A DNA stretch of 64,000 nt from Pontibacter korlensis (GCF_000973725.1 NZ_CP009621.1:1059501-1123500); one strand, 5' to 3'; positions 8,808 through 17,592 are shown, counted from the first letter of the stretch. Notes: generated by a model not told the origin, from the letters alone. Program-made: numbers and translations.

Positions 8808-9110
8808 GTTAAAAATGTTATGCTTGCATACCTTTTTAACAAAAAATTCATCTAGCCACCAGCTTCATCAACTGAAGGTAATGTTATAAGCAGCACAGGT
8901 ATAGTTATACTGCAAACTGGCCAAGGGGATATATTATGGTTGCAGAAAGTATAGACAGGGCAACAAAAAAGCCCTCCCCGGCATGGGAAGGGCTTTTGAT
9001 CTGTTTCTTATGATTTATCACCCGAAGGTTCATGACCTAATCAGGGATGACAAAGCCATTATGGAAGTACAGCTGAAAGCTCAGAGAGTCTAAACAGCCA
9101 CATCTATACC
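8808..9110. other. Intergenic region between marR and the acyl-CoA ligase gene
   Basis: Besides the terminator at 8965-8997, about 300 bases hold no supported gene. A 27-codon plus-strand frame at 9010-9093 starts with ATG but has no family resemblance and no visible initiation context; I do not call it. The tract 8895-8955 contains GTATAG/TATACT words of the kind frequent throughout the window. Confidence 0.6.
8965..8997 (-). terminator. Hairpin in the intergenic region after the acyl-CoA ligase gene
   Basis: AAAAGCCCTCCC pairs with GGGAAGGGCTTTT around a short loop, with six T beyond the stem on the minus strand. It lies about 115 bases past the ligase stop codon, upstream of the marR promoter region, so it would insulate the two transcripts. 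Confidence 0.8.
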
Positions 9111-10868
9111 TTAGTACAGGCTTTCAATAACGTCTTTGTAATTGGCCGTAATGATCTTGCGCTTTACCTTAAGGGTTGGTGTCAGTTCACCGCTTTCCAC
9201 CGTCCACAGCTTAGGGATGAGTGCAAACTTCTTAACTGTTTCATATTGTGCTAAGCCTTCGTTCGCTTTTTCAAGCTCGCGCTTATACTTGGCTATTACC
9301 TCCGGATGCTTAATCATCTCCTCATCTGTAGTATACTTAATACCCTTGTGGTTAGCCCAGTCCTGTAGACCCATGAAAGACGGCACGATCAGCGCAGAAG
9401 CATACTTACGGCCATCGCCCACAATCATTACCTGCTCTATCACCACCGACTCTTTCAGCTTATTCTCAATTGGCTGAGGTGCCACATACTTACCGCCAGA
9501 AGTTTTAAACATCTCTTTCTTGCGGTCTGTGATCTTCAGGTATTTGCCATCAATCATTTCGCCGATATCGCCAGTATGGAACCAGCCATCCTTATCAATT
9601 ACCTCTTTGGTTAGCTCTGGCTTTTTATAGTAGCCTTTCATTACATGAGGGCCACGCGTCAGAATCTCTCCGTCTTCGGCTATTTTTATCTCTACGCCGT
9701 CGATGGCAAGTCCTACTGTACCAATCATATTGTTTTCCGGCTCATAGCGATTCACTGCGATTACCGGAGACGTCTCCGTTAATCCATAGCCTTCCATCAC
9801 CCGAATGTTAGCCGACCAGAATACACGTGCCAGGCGCGGTTGCAAAGCTGCACCTCCCGAAACGATTACGCGTATGTTGCCTCCCAGCGCTTCGCGCCAC
9901 TTGCTAAAGATGATTTTGTTAGCCAGGTCCAACTGCTTGTTGTACCACCAACCCTGGTCTTTCTGCGTGTCGTAGTTCAGCCCTAGCTCCAGCGCCCAGA
10001 AGAACAACTTGCGTTTTACTCCTGTCAGCTCCATACCTGTGGCCACAATCTTATCATATACTTTCTCCAGCAGGCGCGGCACTGTGGTAAACAGGTGCGG
10101 TTTTACCTCTTTCAGGTTGTCAGCTACTTTTTCTATACTCTCGGCATAATATATAGAAACTCCGATACGGAAGTACAGGTAGAGCAACATGCGCTCAAAC
10201 ACGTGGCATAACGGCAAGAAGCTCAGCGCACGGTGGCGTTGGTCTACTGGTACATAAGGCAGTGTTCCCTTCACGTTGCTTATCAGGTTGTTGTGCGTCA
10301 GCATAACTCCCTTAGGATTGCCAGTTGTACCAGAAGTATAAATAATCGTTAATACATCGTCTGGCTTAACAGCAGCCTTTAGCGGCTCGAGCGACTCTAC
10401 ATCTCCACCCTCGCCTAATTTCAGTACCTCTTTCCAGTTGGCGGCTCCCTTTACCTCATCAAAGGTGTAGATTTCCTTGATCTCTTGCATGCCTTGTGTT
10501 GCAGCCACTACTCTGTTGTACAAAGAGGCATCTGACACAAACACGGCCTTTACTTCGGCATCGCTGAAAATATAACGGTAGTCCTCCTCCGTAATGGTTG
10601 GGTACATAGGCACACTAATTGCACCTATCTGTTGGATACCAAAATCTACCAACACCCACTCCGGGCGGTTAAACGAGATGATTGCCACCTTGTCTTCTTT
10701 CCTGATACCCAGCTTTAGCAGCCCCAGGCTCACCTGGTTTGCATAATCCTGCACATCTTGGGTGCTATACTTTTGCCAAGTACCATTTACTTTAGCTGCC
10801 AAACAGTCAGGCTGCGGGTAATGGTGCAACTGGTAGGGCAAGAGGTCGAAAGTACGGGTTACGTCCAT
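9111..10868 (-). CDS. Long-chain fatty acid-CoA ligase (AMP-forming)
   Basis: Activates free fatty acids to acyl-CoA through an acyl-adenylate, feeding the neighbouring beta-oxidation operon. The 585-residue protein has the AMP-binding P-loop IIYTSGTTGNPKG at 175-187, the GYGLTE motif in the middle, and the C-terminal signature YLKITDRKKEMFKTSGGKYV near 455-475 with the adenylation lysine region. It resembles FadD15-type enzymes with a long C-terminal lid. A peripheral membrane position is likely, as for the family. It has its own terminator and a divergent upstream region shared with the arginase-like gene, so it is a separate unit from the marR operon. Confidence 0.93.
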   Translation of the reverse strand: MDVTRTFDLLPYQLHHYPQPDCLAAKVNGTWQKYSTQDVQDYANQVSLGLLKLGIRKEDKVAIISFNRPEWVLVDFGIQQIGAISVPMYPTITEEDYRYIFSDAEVKAVFVSDASLYNRVVAATQGMQEIKEIYTFDEVKGAANWKEVLKLGEGGDVESLEPLKAAVKPDDVLTIIYTSGTTGNPKGVMLTHNNLISNVKGTLPYVPVDQRHRALSFLPLCHVFERMLLYLYFRIGVSIYYAESIEKVADNLKEVKPHLFTTVPRLLEKVYDKIVATGMELTGVKRKLFFWALELGLNYDTQKDQGWWYNKQLDLANKIIFSKWREALGGNIRVIVSGGAALQPRLARVFWSANIRVMEGYGLTETSPVIAVNRYEPENNMIGTVGLAIDGVEIKIAEDGEILTRGPHVMKGYYKKPELTKEVIDKDGWFHTGDIGEMIDGKYLKITDRKKEMFKTSGGKYVAPQPIENKLKESVVIEQVMIVGDGRKYASALIVPSFMGLQDWANHKGIKYTTDEEMIKHPEVIAKYKRELEKANEGLAQYETVKKFALIPKLWTVESGELTPTLKVKRKIITANYKDVIESLY

Positions 10869-10962
10869 GTTGTATGAATTTGACAGCTTTGTTTTGATTA
10901 GATTGGTTCAGAACAGGCGAAAAAGGTTGTTCTTGATGCATTTTAAATATTTTTTTCGAATT

Positions 10963-10974
10963 CTGCCATGGCAG
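10963..10974. promoter_or_regulatory. 12-bp perfect palindrome in the divergent ligase/arginase-like region
   Basis: CTGCCATGGCAG is a perfect palindrome, embedded in AT-rich sequence, 94 bases upstream of the ligase start and 123 upstream of the arginase-like start. It could be an operator for a dimeric repressor. No second copy was noticed near the marR operon. Confidence 0.3.
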
Positions 10975-11097
10975 TTTTAAATTAATATTCCGCATGTGTT
11001 ATATTTATACTTTTCACTAAGTATGGACTTACTTACATGTAAAACAACGTGTATGTTACCTATACATTTTCAAATTTAGCTAGAGATACCGCCACCA

Positions 11098-12264
11098 ATG
11101 AACCTATCGATCTTTTTTGAGCCCCTTAGCGAGGATGTATTTGCAGCTCTAAACAAACCACGAACACTGGGCTCATACATCAGTCGCTTCGTGAGCAAGT
11201 TCCCTGATTGGCGCTCAGCTGACATAGCCATACTTGGTGTGAACGAAACGCGCGGACGAAGTAACGACGAAGTACCTGAGGCTATCTCAGCCCAGACCCC
11301 GGCTCGCCTGGTGCGCAGAAAGTTATACAGCCTCAACAAAGGCTCCGGACGCTGCCAGATTGTAGACCTTGGCAACTTACGCCCTGGTATTACACTAGAG
11401 GATACGCATCTCCGCCTCAAGGAGATCGTAGAGGTGTTAATTTCGCACAATACGCTCCCTGTTATAATTGGTGGTTCTCATGATTTAGAGTATGGCCAAT
11501 ATATGGGATACGAGCACCTGGATCGGGTAGTGAACATGGTGACCGTAGACAGCAGCGTGGACATGACCGAGGACACTGATGCGCCGCATAATAAAAAGCA
11601 GCTGCGCCAGATACTCATGCACGAGCCTAACTATCTCTTCAGCCTGAGCCAGATCGGCTACCAATCTTACCTCGTGGAGCCTGAGGTAATGGCAACACTG
11701 GAGAAAATGCATTTCGAGGCTTATCGCGTAGGCGAAGTACACCGTAGCGTGCAGGAGATGGAGCCAGTAGTACGCGTAGCAGATCTGCTTACATTCGATA
11801 TATCCGCCATACGATACCAGGATGCACCTGCCGCTGAGCCTGCCAATCCGTTTGGCCTTACCGGTGAAGAAGCTTGCCAAATATGCTGGTATGCTGGCCT
11901 GAACGACAACCTTACATCACTAGGTATATATGAGTATAACCTAGAGCAAGACGAGCGTGAGGTAACCGCTATGACCATCGCTACAATGATCTGGTACTTT
12001 ATTGAAGGATTTTACCACCGCAAAAACGAGACAGATTTTAACAGCAGACATTTCACGAAATATGCTGTGGCCTTTGCCGAAGATAACCCTGACCGTATGA
12101 TCTTCTACAAGAGCAAGAACAGCGAGAAGTGGTGGCTGGAGGTTGAACCCCTGAGCACTGATAAAGGCAGCCGTATAGTGCCCTGCAGCTACGAAGATTA
12201 TCTACAGGCCACCAAGGGCGAAGTGCCAAACCGTTGGATTTTGACACAGGCTCGTATTGGTTGA
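11098..12264 (+). CDS. Arginase / formimidoylglutamase family protein with degenerate metal site
   Basis: A 388-residue ureohydrolase-fold protein; such proteins are often annotated formimidoylglutamase in Bacteroidota. Active relatives bind two Mn ions with GGGH, DAHxD and SxDxD motifs. Here I see GGSHD at 125-129 (His128 kept), DSSVD at 151-155 (Asp151 and Asp155 kept, the histidine replaced by Ser153) and FDIS at 233-236 (Asp234 kept, the second aspartate replaced by Ser236). Four of six usual ligands remain, so dinuclear Mn catalysis is doubtful and a binding or structural role is possible. It is monocistronic, divergent from the acyl-CoA ligase, with no histidine-degradation genes nearby. 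Confidence 0.75.
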   Translation: MNLSIFFEPLSEDVFAALNKPRTLGSYISRFVSKFPDWRSADIAILGVNETRGRSNDEVPEAISAQTPARLVRRKLYSLNKGSGRCQIVDLGNLRPGITLEDTHLRLKEIVEVLISHNTLPVIIGGSHDLEYGQYMGYEHLDRVVNMVTVDSSVDMTEDTDAPHNKKQLRQILMHEPNYLFSLSQIGYQSYLVEPEVMATLEKMHFEAYRVGEVHRSVQEMEPVVRVADLLTFDISAIRYQDAPAAEPANPFGLTGEEACQICWYAGLNDNLTSLGIYEYNLEQDEREVTAMTIATMIWYFIEGFYHRKNETDFNSRHFTKYAVAFAEDNPDRMIFYKSKNSEKWWLEVEPLSTDKGSRIVPCSYEDYLQATKGEVPNRWILTQARIG

Positions 12265-12396
12265 TGTTGCCAGAAAAATTAGAAAGTCAAGCAGAAGGCA
12301 GAGTATAAGCTAGTGCCTCTTACAGCCTGCTGCACTTTCAAGACTTGCGTTTACTGCTACATTTCCCCATCTTCGAGGTCCAAATTTTTTAATAGT

Positions 12397-12657
12397 ATGG
12401 CTTTACCAGAGTATACGCTACAGCAGCTGGCGCTGCGAAATGGGCAGGACCGCGATGAAGTATGGGTAGCATACCTCGGAGTGATCTATGATGTTAAAAA
12501 GTCGAGGTTATGGCGCAACGGCAAACATTATGAGCATTGGGCAGGCCAGGATTTAACAGAAGAGCTGACTGATGCACCGCATAATGCCAATGTTTTTGAT
12601 AAATTTGAGGCTGTGGGTTTTATCAAGAATTCTGTTTACCGCCCGCAACAGAACTAA
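12397..12657 (+). CDS. Small cytochrome b5-like heme/steroid-binding domain protein
   Basis: An 86-residue single-domain protein. The ATG at 12397 is chosen because the domain begins at once (PEYTLQQLALRNG); the open frame reaches back to 12313, but that part is cysteine-rich filler without domain features. The pattern V-W-V-A-Y-x-G-V-I-Y-D-V followed by H-Y-E-H-W-A-G-Q-D-L-T-E matches membrane-associated progesterone-receptor-type cytochrome b5 domains. Classical HPGG is absent, so heme binding, if any, would use the non-classical mode. No signal or membrane segment. It lies 72 bases before the GlcNAc-kinase-like gene on the same strand. Confidence 0.7.
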   Translation: MALPEYTLQQLALRNGQDRDEVWVAYLGVIYDVKKSRLWRNGKHYEHWAGQDLTEELTDAPHNANVFDKFEAVGFIKNSVYRPQQN

Positions 12658-12729
12658 CAGCCCTAAAAATAAAAGCGTATATTGGGGTTACGACATAAAT
12701 TAACGCACATATTACTCAACCTTATACAG

Positions 12730-13599
12730 ATGATATTAATAGCTGATAGCGGCTCAACTAAAACAGACTGGCGCTTGCTGACAAGTGACAGTGTGCTGGG
12801 CCAGGCACAGACAGCCGGATTTAACCCAATGTACCAGGAGGCTGACGAGATTTACCAAGAGGTACATGATGTGCTGCTGCCACAGCTGGGCGCGAATGTT
12901 CCAACAGCTATTTATTACTATGGGGCTGGTTGTAGCACCCCAGACAGGAACAAACGTGTGGAAAATGCTCTACGCAGGGTTTTTCCAGATGCTCTAATAG
13001 ATATCGACCATGATCTTCTAGGTGCAGCACGTGCAATTTGTGGCCGTGAACCAGGTATAGCTTGTATCTTGGGCACAGGCTCTAATACCTGCCTCTATAA
13101 CGGCACAGATATAATAGACAACGTACCATCCCTAGGCTTTTTGTTGGGCGATGAGGGCAGCGGCGCTTTTATGGGTAAGTTACTGATAAAGGCTTTCATG
13201 TACCGCGAATTACCGGAAGAGCTTGCTACCCCGCTGAAGAATACATACAACCTGAACAAGGACACCATTCTTGAAGCGCTTTATGGCTCTTCTATGCCAA
13301 GCCGCTATGTAGCTAGCTTTGCCAAGTTCATGCACGATAAGCAAAAGCACCCTATAATCCGTGACATGATTTACGAGAACTTCTCTGAGTTTTTCGAGCG
13401 CCACGTACTCAAGTATGATGGCCATGAAAGCTTGCCTGTGAACTTTGTAGGATCCGTTGCCTTCCACTTTAGCGATATTCTGAAGCAGGTAGCTAAGAAG
13501 TATGGCCTTTGTGTAGAAACCATCATTAAGAGCCCTATTGAAGGTCTTATCTTGTATCACCAGGAGCTGCTTCAGACTTTCGGCGTTCCCAAAGCATAG
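12730..13599 (+). CDS. N-acetylglucosamine kinase-like protein (BadF/BadG ATPase family)
   Basis: Sugar kinase of the ASKHA fold, probably phosphorylating GlcNAc or a related amino sugar during wall recycling. The ATG at 12730 puts the phosphate-1 loop at the very start (DSGSTKTDW, residues 6-14), as usual; an upstream TTG frame is rejected. The phosphate-2 region LGTGSNTCLYNG lies near 112-123, followed by GFLLGDEGSGAFMG, a family hallmark. Length 289 residues is normal. The neighbour 98 bases downstream is the MurNAc-6-P etherase gene murQ, which supports a recycling role. Substrate choice between GlcNAc and MurNAc-derived sugars cannot be settled from sequence. Confidence 0.85.
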   Translation: MILIADSGSTKTDWRLLTSDSVLGQAQTAGFNPMYQEADEIYQEVHDVLLPQLGANVPTAIYYYGAGCSTPDRNKRVENALRRVFPDALIDIDHDLLGAARAICGREPGIACILGTGSNTCLYNGTDIIDNVPSLGFLLGDEGSGAFMGKLLIKAFMYRELPEELATPLKNTYNLNKDTILEALYGSSMPSRYVASFAKFMHDKQKHPIIRDMIYENFSEFFERHVLKYDGHESLPVNFVGSVAFHFSDILKQVAKKYGLCVETIIKSPIEGLILYHQELLQTFGVPKA

Positions 13600-13697
13600 T
13601 ATAGTTAAGTAATAAAGAGCAAAGCTGGAGAAATAGCAAAAGTCCTTTTGTCTTCCCGGCTTCGCTTTGTTTCATCTATTCAAAAACCTCTCAAACA

Positions 13698-14522
13698 GTG
13701 TCTACTACCGAATCATCCTCTAATTACGACAGCCTGGAGCAGATGAACGTGCATGAGCTGCTCGTTAACATCAACCGTGAAGATAAAACCGTACCACTGG
13801 CTGTTGAAAAAGCCATCCCACAAATGGAGAAACTGGTAAATGCTACTGTTGAGCGCCTGCAGCAGGGTGGCCGCTTGTTTTACATTGGTGCTGGCACCAG
13901 CGGCCGCCTTGGCGTTGTGGATGCTTCAGAGTGTCCTCCTACTTATGGTGTTCCTCATGGTATGGTAATCGGCATTATGGCTGGCGGCGACACGGCTATC
14001 CGCAAAGCAGTTGAGTTTGCAGAGGACGATGAGGAGCAAGCATGGAAAGACCTGCAGGAGCATAACATCAATGAGAAAGATATTGTAGTAGGCATTGCTG
14101 CTTCTGGCCGTACACCTTATGTGATTGGAGGCCTGAAGGCTAGCCGTGAGCGAGGCATTGCTACCGGCTGTATTGTATGTAATGCAGGTAGCGCCGTAGC
14201 CGCAGCAGCTGAGTTTCCGGTAGAGGTAGTAACAGGCCCTGAGTTTGTGACTGGCAGCACCCGAATGAAAGCCGGAACTGCTCAGAAGCTTGTCCTCAAC
14301 ATGCTTACTACCTCCACCATGGTAAAATTAGGCCGTGTAAAAGGTAATAAAATGGTAGACATGCAGCTTTCTAACCACAAGTTGGTAGACCGCGGCACAC
14401 GCATGGTAATGGAGGAGCTAAAGATAGACAGAGAACAGGCAGGAACCCTACTCCTAAAGTACGGCAGCGTACGAGCAGCCGTAGATGCATATCGCAATTC
14501 AAACGACCATCAGGTTTTATAG
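13698..14522 (+). CDS. murQ: N-acetylmuramic acid 6-phosphate etherase
   Basis: Cleaves the D-lactyl ether of MurNAc-6-phosphate to give GlcNAc-6-phosphate in peptidoglycan recycling. The 274-residue protein is a SIS-domain enzyme with GAGTSGRLG at 64-72 and ASECPPTYG around 76-84, where Glu78 corresponds to the catalytic acid of E. coli MurQ. The second catalytic region TGSTRMKAGTAQK lies near 187-199. It starts with GTG at 13698 and a short serine-rich leader. It follows the amino-sugar kinase gene and ends before a strong hairpin. GlmM, elsewhere in this window, works on the same sugar pool. Confidence 0.95.
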   Translation: MSTTESSSNYDSLEQMNVHELLVNINREDKTVPLAVEKAIPQMEKLVNATVERLQQGGRLFYIGAGTSGRLGVVDASECPPTYGVPHGMVIGIMAGGDTAIRKAVEFAEDDEEQAWKDLQEHNINEKDIVVGIAASGRTPYVIGGLKASRERGIATGCIVCNAGSAVAAAAEFPVEVVTGPEFVTGSTRMKAGTAQKLVLNMLTTSTMVKLGRVKGNKMVDMQLSNHKLVDRGTRMVMEELKIDREQAGTLLLKYGSVRAAVDAYRNSNDHQVL

Positions 14523-14529
14523 AATCATA

Positions 14530-14568
14530 AAGACAAGAGCCGGAGCAAACAACTCCGTCTCTTGTCTT
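14530..14568. terminator. Bidirectional terminator between murQ and the DUF6624 gene
   Basis: AAGACAAGAGCCGGAG pairs with CTCCGTCTCTTGTCTT, 16 positions with one mismatch and a seven-base loop. It sits between two convergent genes (stops at 14522 and 14579) and can serve both. Confidence 0.85.
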
Positions 14569-14578
14569 TCCTGCACCA

Positions 14579-15625
14579 CTATTCTTTAAGGGTAAGTCCT
14601 TCCAAAAGTACTTTAGCCGCCTCTTTGCTTGGCACCACATAATGCATGATGGACCAAGTGAAATTAAGCTTAAACCTGTCATCAGTGGTGCTGAACAAGA
14701 TCTTTCTCCTGTAGTCATCCAGCGGTTCCAATCCTAACTTTTCCCGGCGCTCATTTATTTTTTGCTGGTCCTCCTCACTTATCTTCATCACCAGATAGTC
14801 GCCTATTTGTCCGAGTTCTTCTTCTTCGCAGGTACTACAGTTTACCTTAACATAAGCACGGGAGCCGTACTTGTTTTGCCCAGCCTGCTGGTCTAACAAG
14901 TATGCAGCCGGTTGAGGTGCCATGCGCCCCTGCTGCACTGCCTGCATCAGCACTTCTGTAAAATCGTGCCCTTTGCGGGCTTTTGTTTGCCTCCTGATCA
15001 CGATGCTGAAACGGGGCAACTGCTCTAAAGTATCGGCCACCCCTATCAGGTCCTCGCCCGGGTATCCATACTCCTCAATCCAGTTCAACAGCTTTAGAGT
15101 GTTGGCTGCTTCAATCTTGCGGATAGTATCGCCATGCACGCGCCAACCGCCTTTCGCTTGCCGGAAGTACTGGTCCTGCGCGTATAGTTCGTCTAAGTCG
15201 GCCCGAAGCTCTTTATTTAACTTTTGATCAAACTTGTGTCGACGCTTAGGGTACTTTTTGGCAAACCTGCGCCATTTCCTTGTCTCCTGCAGCGAGTCGA
15301 GTACCGGCTGCTGCTCCAGGTACTCCAGGCTTACCCCCTTCTCCACCAGATTTTCTAGGTAGTTGAATGTTTTTCTTCGATCCTGTAGCAGCACTGCGCA
15401 GATAGCCGCATTATAATAATCGCGTGCAAAGGGTGAAGGCACAGAAGCAAAAGCCTGTTCGTAAGCCTGTAGCGCTTCCTCATACTTGCCTTTTACCACA
15501 CGCAGTTCTGCATGGTTTATCACCGGGTGGTAAACCTTTGTATAATCTGGTATCTCCTGTGCCAGGACTACCTGCTGCAGTATACATAACAGGCCCAGTA
15601 AGTATAAATTTGTTTTCTTGAGCAT
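14579..15625 (-). CDS. Secreted protein with C-terminal DUF6624-like region
   Basis: Function unknown. The 348 residues begin with a signal peptide (about 1-22, cleavage after VLAQ). Residues about 35-115 look like TPR-type helices (EEALQAYEQAFA, YYNAAICAVLLQDRRKTF). The C-terminal third matches what I remember of DUF6624: a glycine-proline turn in W-I-E-E-Y-G-Y-P-G-E, then I-V-I-R-R-Q-T-K, then AAYLLDQQAGQNKYGSRAYV. It should act in the periplasm. It is tail-to-tail with murQ, and the double SpoIIAA-like gene lies 48 bases upstream on the same strand, possibly co-transcribed. Confidence 0.7.
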   Translation of the reverse strand: MLKKTNLYLLGLLCILQQVVLAQEIPDYTKVYHPVINHAELRVVKGKYEEALQAYEQAFASVPSPFARDYYNAAICAVLLQDRRKTFNYLENLVEKGVSLEYLEQQPVLDSLQETRKWRRFAKKYPKRRHKFDQKLNKELRADLDELYAQDQYFRQAKGGWRVHGDTIRKIEAANTLKLLNWIEEYGYPGEDLIGVADTLEQLPRFSIVIRRQTKARKGHDFTEVLMQAVQQGRMAPQPAAYLLDQQAGQNKYGSRAYVKVNCSTCEEEELGQIGDYLVMKISEEDQQKINERREKLGLEPLDDYRRKILFSTTDDRFKLNFTWSIMHYVVPSKEAAKVLLEGLTLKE

Positions 15626-15673
15626 AAAATTAGAGCTGATGGCGCGGCTGGTAAGCGGCAGCCTTTTCAGCTG

Positions 15674-16414
15674 CTACCTTAGCCAGTCTATGGCTGTATC
15701 GCGCTCGTTTAATTTAAAGAACCTAACGTTGCTTTCTGTAGCAAGCACATGGCCACTGGCAGCAGATCGCTGCAGCCACTCCTCGTGTCCTGCTATGGCT
15801 ACTTTACTAAACTTGCTGTAGTACCTTACGCCATGCTTCAGGTCTTCCCACATGGCATCGGGTGTATCTCCGTCAGGCTTTAGCACCTCCAGGTAAAAGC
15901 GCAGGTCATGGTTCTGCTGAGCCTGCTCTTCCAGCAGGTTATTTATAGTACTGAAATCGGCAGACGAGAGGTTGCCAAGTGTAGCTATTCCAACTACATG
16001 CCTGGGCATAGCCTCCAGCACAGCAACGCCCTGTGTTGGCACCTGCTCCGCAGGCTGTCTCAGCCACTCCAATGCCTGTTCTTTCTCAGCTATACCGAAA
16101 GCCTTTACTTCAAACGTCGAAGAAAGAAAGTTCGCAAGTTTTGATTGTCTTTTTACCCAGTCTTTGTCCGTTGCGATAGCGTACTTGGAAATTTTGTTCC
16201 AGCTATCGAACTTGTTTTTCAGCATATCGAAAAAAGACTGTATGCTATCCCAATCACCAAAGTTCACGAACTCAAAGTATAACTGCACTTTGTCATGCCC
16301 GTTAGCTTTCTCCTCCATCTCATGCACTATTGCTCTTAGGCCAGCTTCGTCAATATAGTGTTGCACATGGAAACCAGCAAGGGTGTCCTCTTCAAAGTTG
16401 ATTATTGAAACCAT
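15674..16414 (-). CDS. Tandem SpoIIAA-like (STAS/SEC14-type) two-domain protein
   Basis: A 246-residue cytoplasmic protein made of two similar halves, roughly 1-120 and 125-246. Each half has the SpoIIAA-like layout: an early helix, a strand such as VQLYFEFVNF or LRFYLEVLKP, a W-D-S/W-E-D-L helix, then KYAIATDKDWVKR or KVAIAGHEEWLQR, and a closing EALEWL/TAIDWLR helix. The ATG at 16414 is preferred over the longer frame because the domain begins there. Single-domain relatives are small proteins of unknown role; this is an internal duplication. No partner genes indicate a pathway. Confidence 0.7.
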   Translation of the reverse strand: MVSIINFEEDTLAGFHVQHYIDEAGLRAIVHEMEEKANGHDKVQLYFEFVNFGDWDSIQSFFDMLKNKFDSWNKISKYAIATDKDWVKRQSKLANFLSSTFEVKAFGIAEKEQALEWLRQPAEQVPTQGVAVLEAMPRHVVGIATLGNLSSADFSTINNLLEEQAQQNHDLRFYLEVLKPDGDTPDAMWEDLKHGVRYYSKFSKVAIAGHEEWLQRSAASGHVLATESNVRFFKLNERDTAIDWLR

Positions 16415-16624
16415 ATTTTGGTGGAAAGTTAGAATTGATGTTGCGTGCCCCCACTGAATACTGGTCTGAAATACAGGCAACTATATACTTACCATACCGC
16501 AGGAGCTACAAAACTGTTTCCTTATTTAGAACTTATAGTACAAAACTTTAAAGTACGGCCACTTTTTAGCTTATATTTTTGTTTGAAGTTTGCTTTAGGG
16601 GCCGCAAAAAGATGCGCTAGGCAC

Positions 16625-16632
16625 TAACTTTG
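16625..16632 (+). promoter_or_regulatory. Candidate -7 box upstream of the 16689 gene
   Basis: TAACTTTG fits TAnnTTTG and lies 56 bases before the start codon at 16689. No good -33 partner at 18-20 bases. The surrounding 16415-16688 stretch holds nothing else I can support. Confidence 0.3.
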
Positions 16633-16688
16633 GAGGAGCCACAGCAGTAGACATGCTACGGCACCGCCACTATTTTTGAATACTGTTT

Positions 16689-17258
16689 ATGCATACTATA
16701 GAACCATATTACAACTGGATAGAAAAGTACTCTGCATCAGAAGATCCGCGGTCGCCGCTATATGGTGCTGAGAATAGCCTTTCGCAATACACCCACACAA
16801 TTTACGGATACTACATCCACCCACAGTGGGACGATATTGACTCTGAAACGCTTTTCCTGAAAATACTTTACGCAGATTATGAATTAGGTTTCGCTGTAAT
16901 AGAGTTTATCGGCGAGTGGAATGATGCGCTGAACAACGACATCATGCAGCTGAAACGCAATATCATAGACCCCATGCTGGAGGAAGGCATTAAGCATTTT
17001 ATCCTGATCGGGGAGAATGTCTTTAACTTTCATGGCTCCGACGATTCATACTATGAGGAGTGGTTTGAAGATATAGAAGAAGGTTGGGTAGCTGCGCTGG
17101 GCTTTCAGGAGTTTGTACTCAGTGAAATGAAAAATTATAACCTCGACTACTACATTAACTATGGCGGTAACCTGGAAGACATACACTGGCGCACTTTTAC
17201 ACCTAAGCGCCTGTTTGGGCTTGTAAATAGCCTGATCCAGAAAAGGCTTGGCCCATAA
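16689..17258 (+). CDS. Conserved-looking hypothetical cytoplasmic protein
   Basis: I do not recognise a named family. The 189-residue product is acidic and very rich in tyrosine, tryptophan and asparagine (for example YYNWIEKY at the start and DDSYYEEWFEDIEEGW in the middle). It has no signal peptide or membrane segment. Alternating helix and strand with a central IKHFILIGENVFNF strand suggests an alpha/beta fold. The start at 16689 gives a sensible N-terminus. It is a single-gene unit ending in a strong hairpin. Codon use resembles its neighbours, so recent transfer is not indicated. Confidence 0.65.
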   Translation: MHTIEPYYNWIEKYSASEDPRSPLYGAENSLSQYTHTIYGYYIHPQWDDIDSETLFLKILYADYELGFAVIEFIGEWNDALNNDIMQLKRNIIDPMLEEGIKHFILIGENVFNFHGSDDSYYEEWFEDIEEGWVAALGFQEFVLSEMKNYNLDYYINYGGNLEDIHWRTFTPKRLFGLVNSLIQKRLGP

Positions 17259-17260
17259 GC

Positions 17261-17310
17261 AAACGAAAAGAGCTGGCACCAATGTATTATGATGTTAGCT
17301 CTTTTCGTTT
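17261..17310. terminator. Hairpin between the 16689 gene and the lipoprotein array
   Basis: AAACGAAAAGAGCT and AGCTCTTTTCGTTT form a perfect 14-bp stem with a 22-base loop, between convergent genes (stops at 17258 and 17329). The A/T-rich stem base supplies a T tract in either direction. Confidence 0.75.
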
Positions 17311-17328
17311 TAGTATCTGATAAAACCT

Positions 17329-17484
17329 CTACTTTTTGTCTATCTCGTCCTCTACTTCATCAGCCACTTCTTCAGCAGCGTCTTCTACTTCTTCAGCTCC
17401 ATCCTCTACTGTTTTCTCGGTAGAGGCGCAAGCACCCAGGGTAAATGCCCCCGCGATTGCCATTGCATAAAATATTCTTTTCAT
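17329..17484 (-). CDS. Tiny acidic lipoprotein (array member 1)
   Basis: A 51-residue protein from the ATG at 17484; the longer open frame upstream lacks a signal-like start. The lipobox LGAC puts the lipidated cysteine at residue 19. The mature part is almost only Glu, Asp, Ala and Val in an EEVEDAAEEVADEVEDEID-type heptad pattern, likely a single acidic helix anchored in a membrane. It resembles entericidin-type peptides in size but not in charge. It is one of four such genes in line on this strand, each apparently with its own signals. Function unknown. Confidence 0.7.
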   Translation of the reverse strand: MKRIFYAMAIAGAFTLGACASTEKTVEDGAEEVEDAAEEVADEVEDEIDKK

Positions 17485-17592
17485 TTGTTTTGCTATTAAG
17501 GGAGTTAACACCAAAATCAGGCTACGCTTTAGCGGCCTCCGCAGCATCGTAACACCTTATCATTCAACGAAAAACAAGCAGATAAGTTAAAG

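Noticed and set aside
9010..9093. 27-codon plus-strand frame between marR and the acyl-CoA ligase
   Set aside because: Too short to support without homologs and no promoter or initiation context visible.
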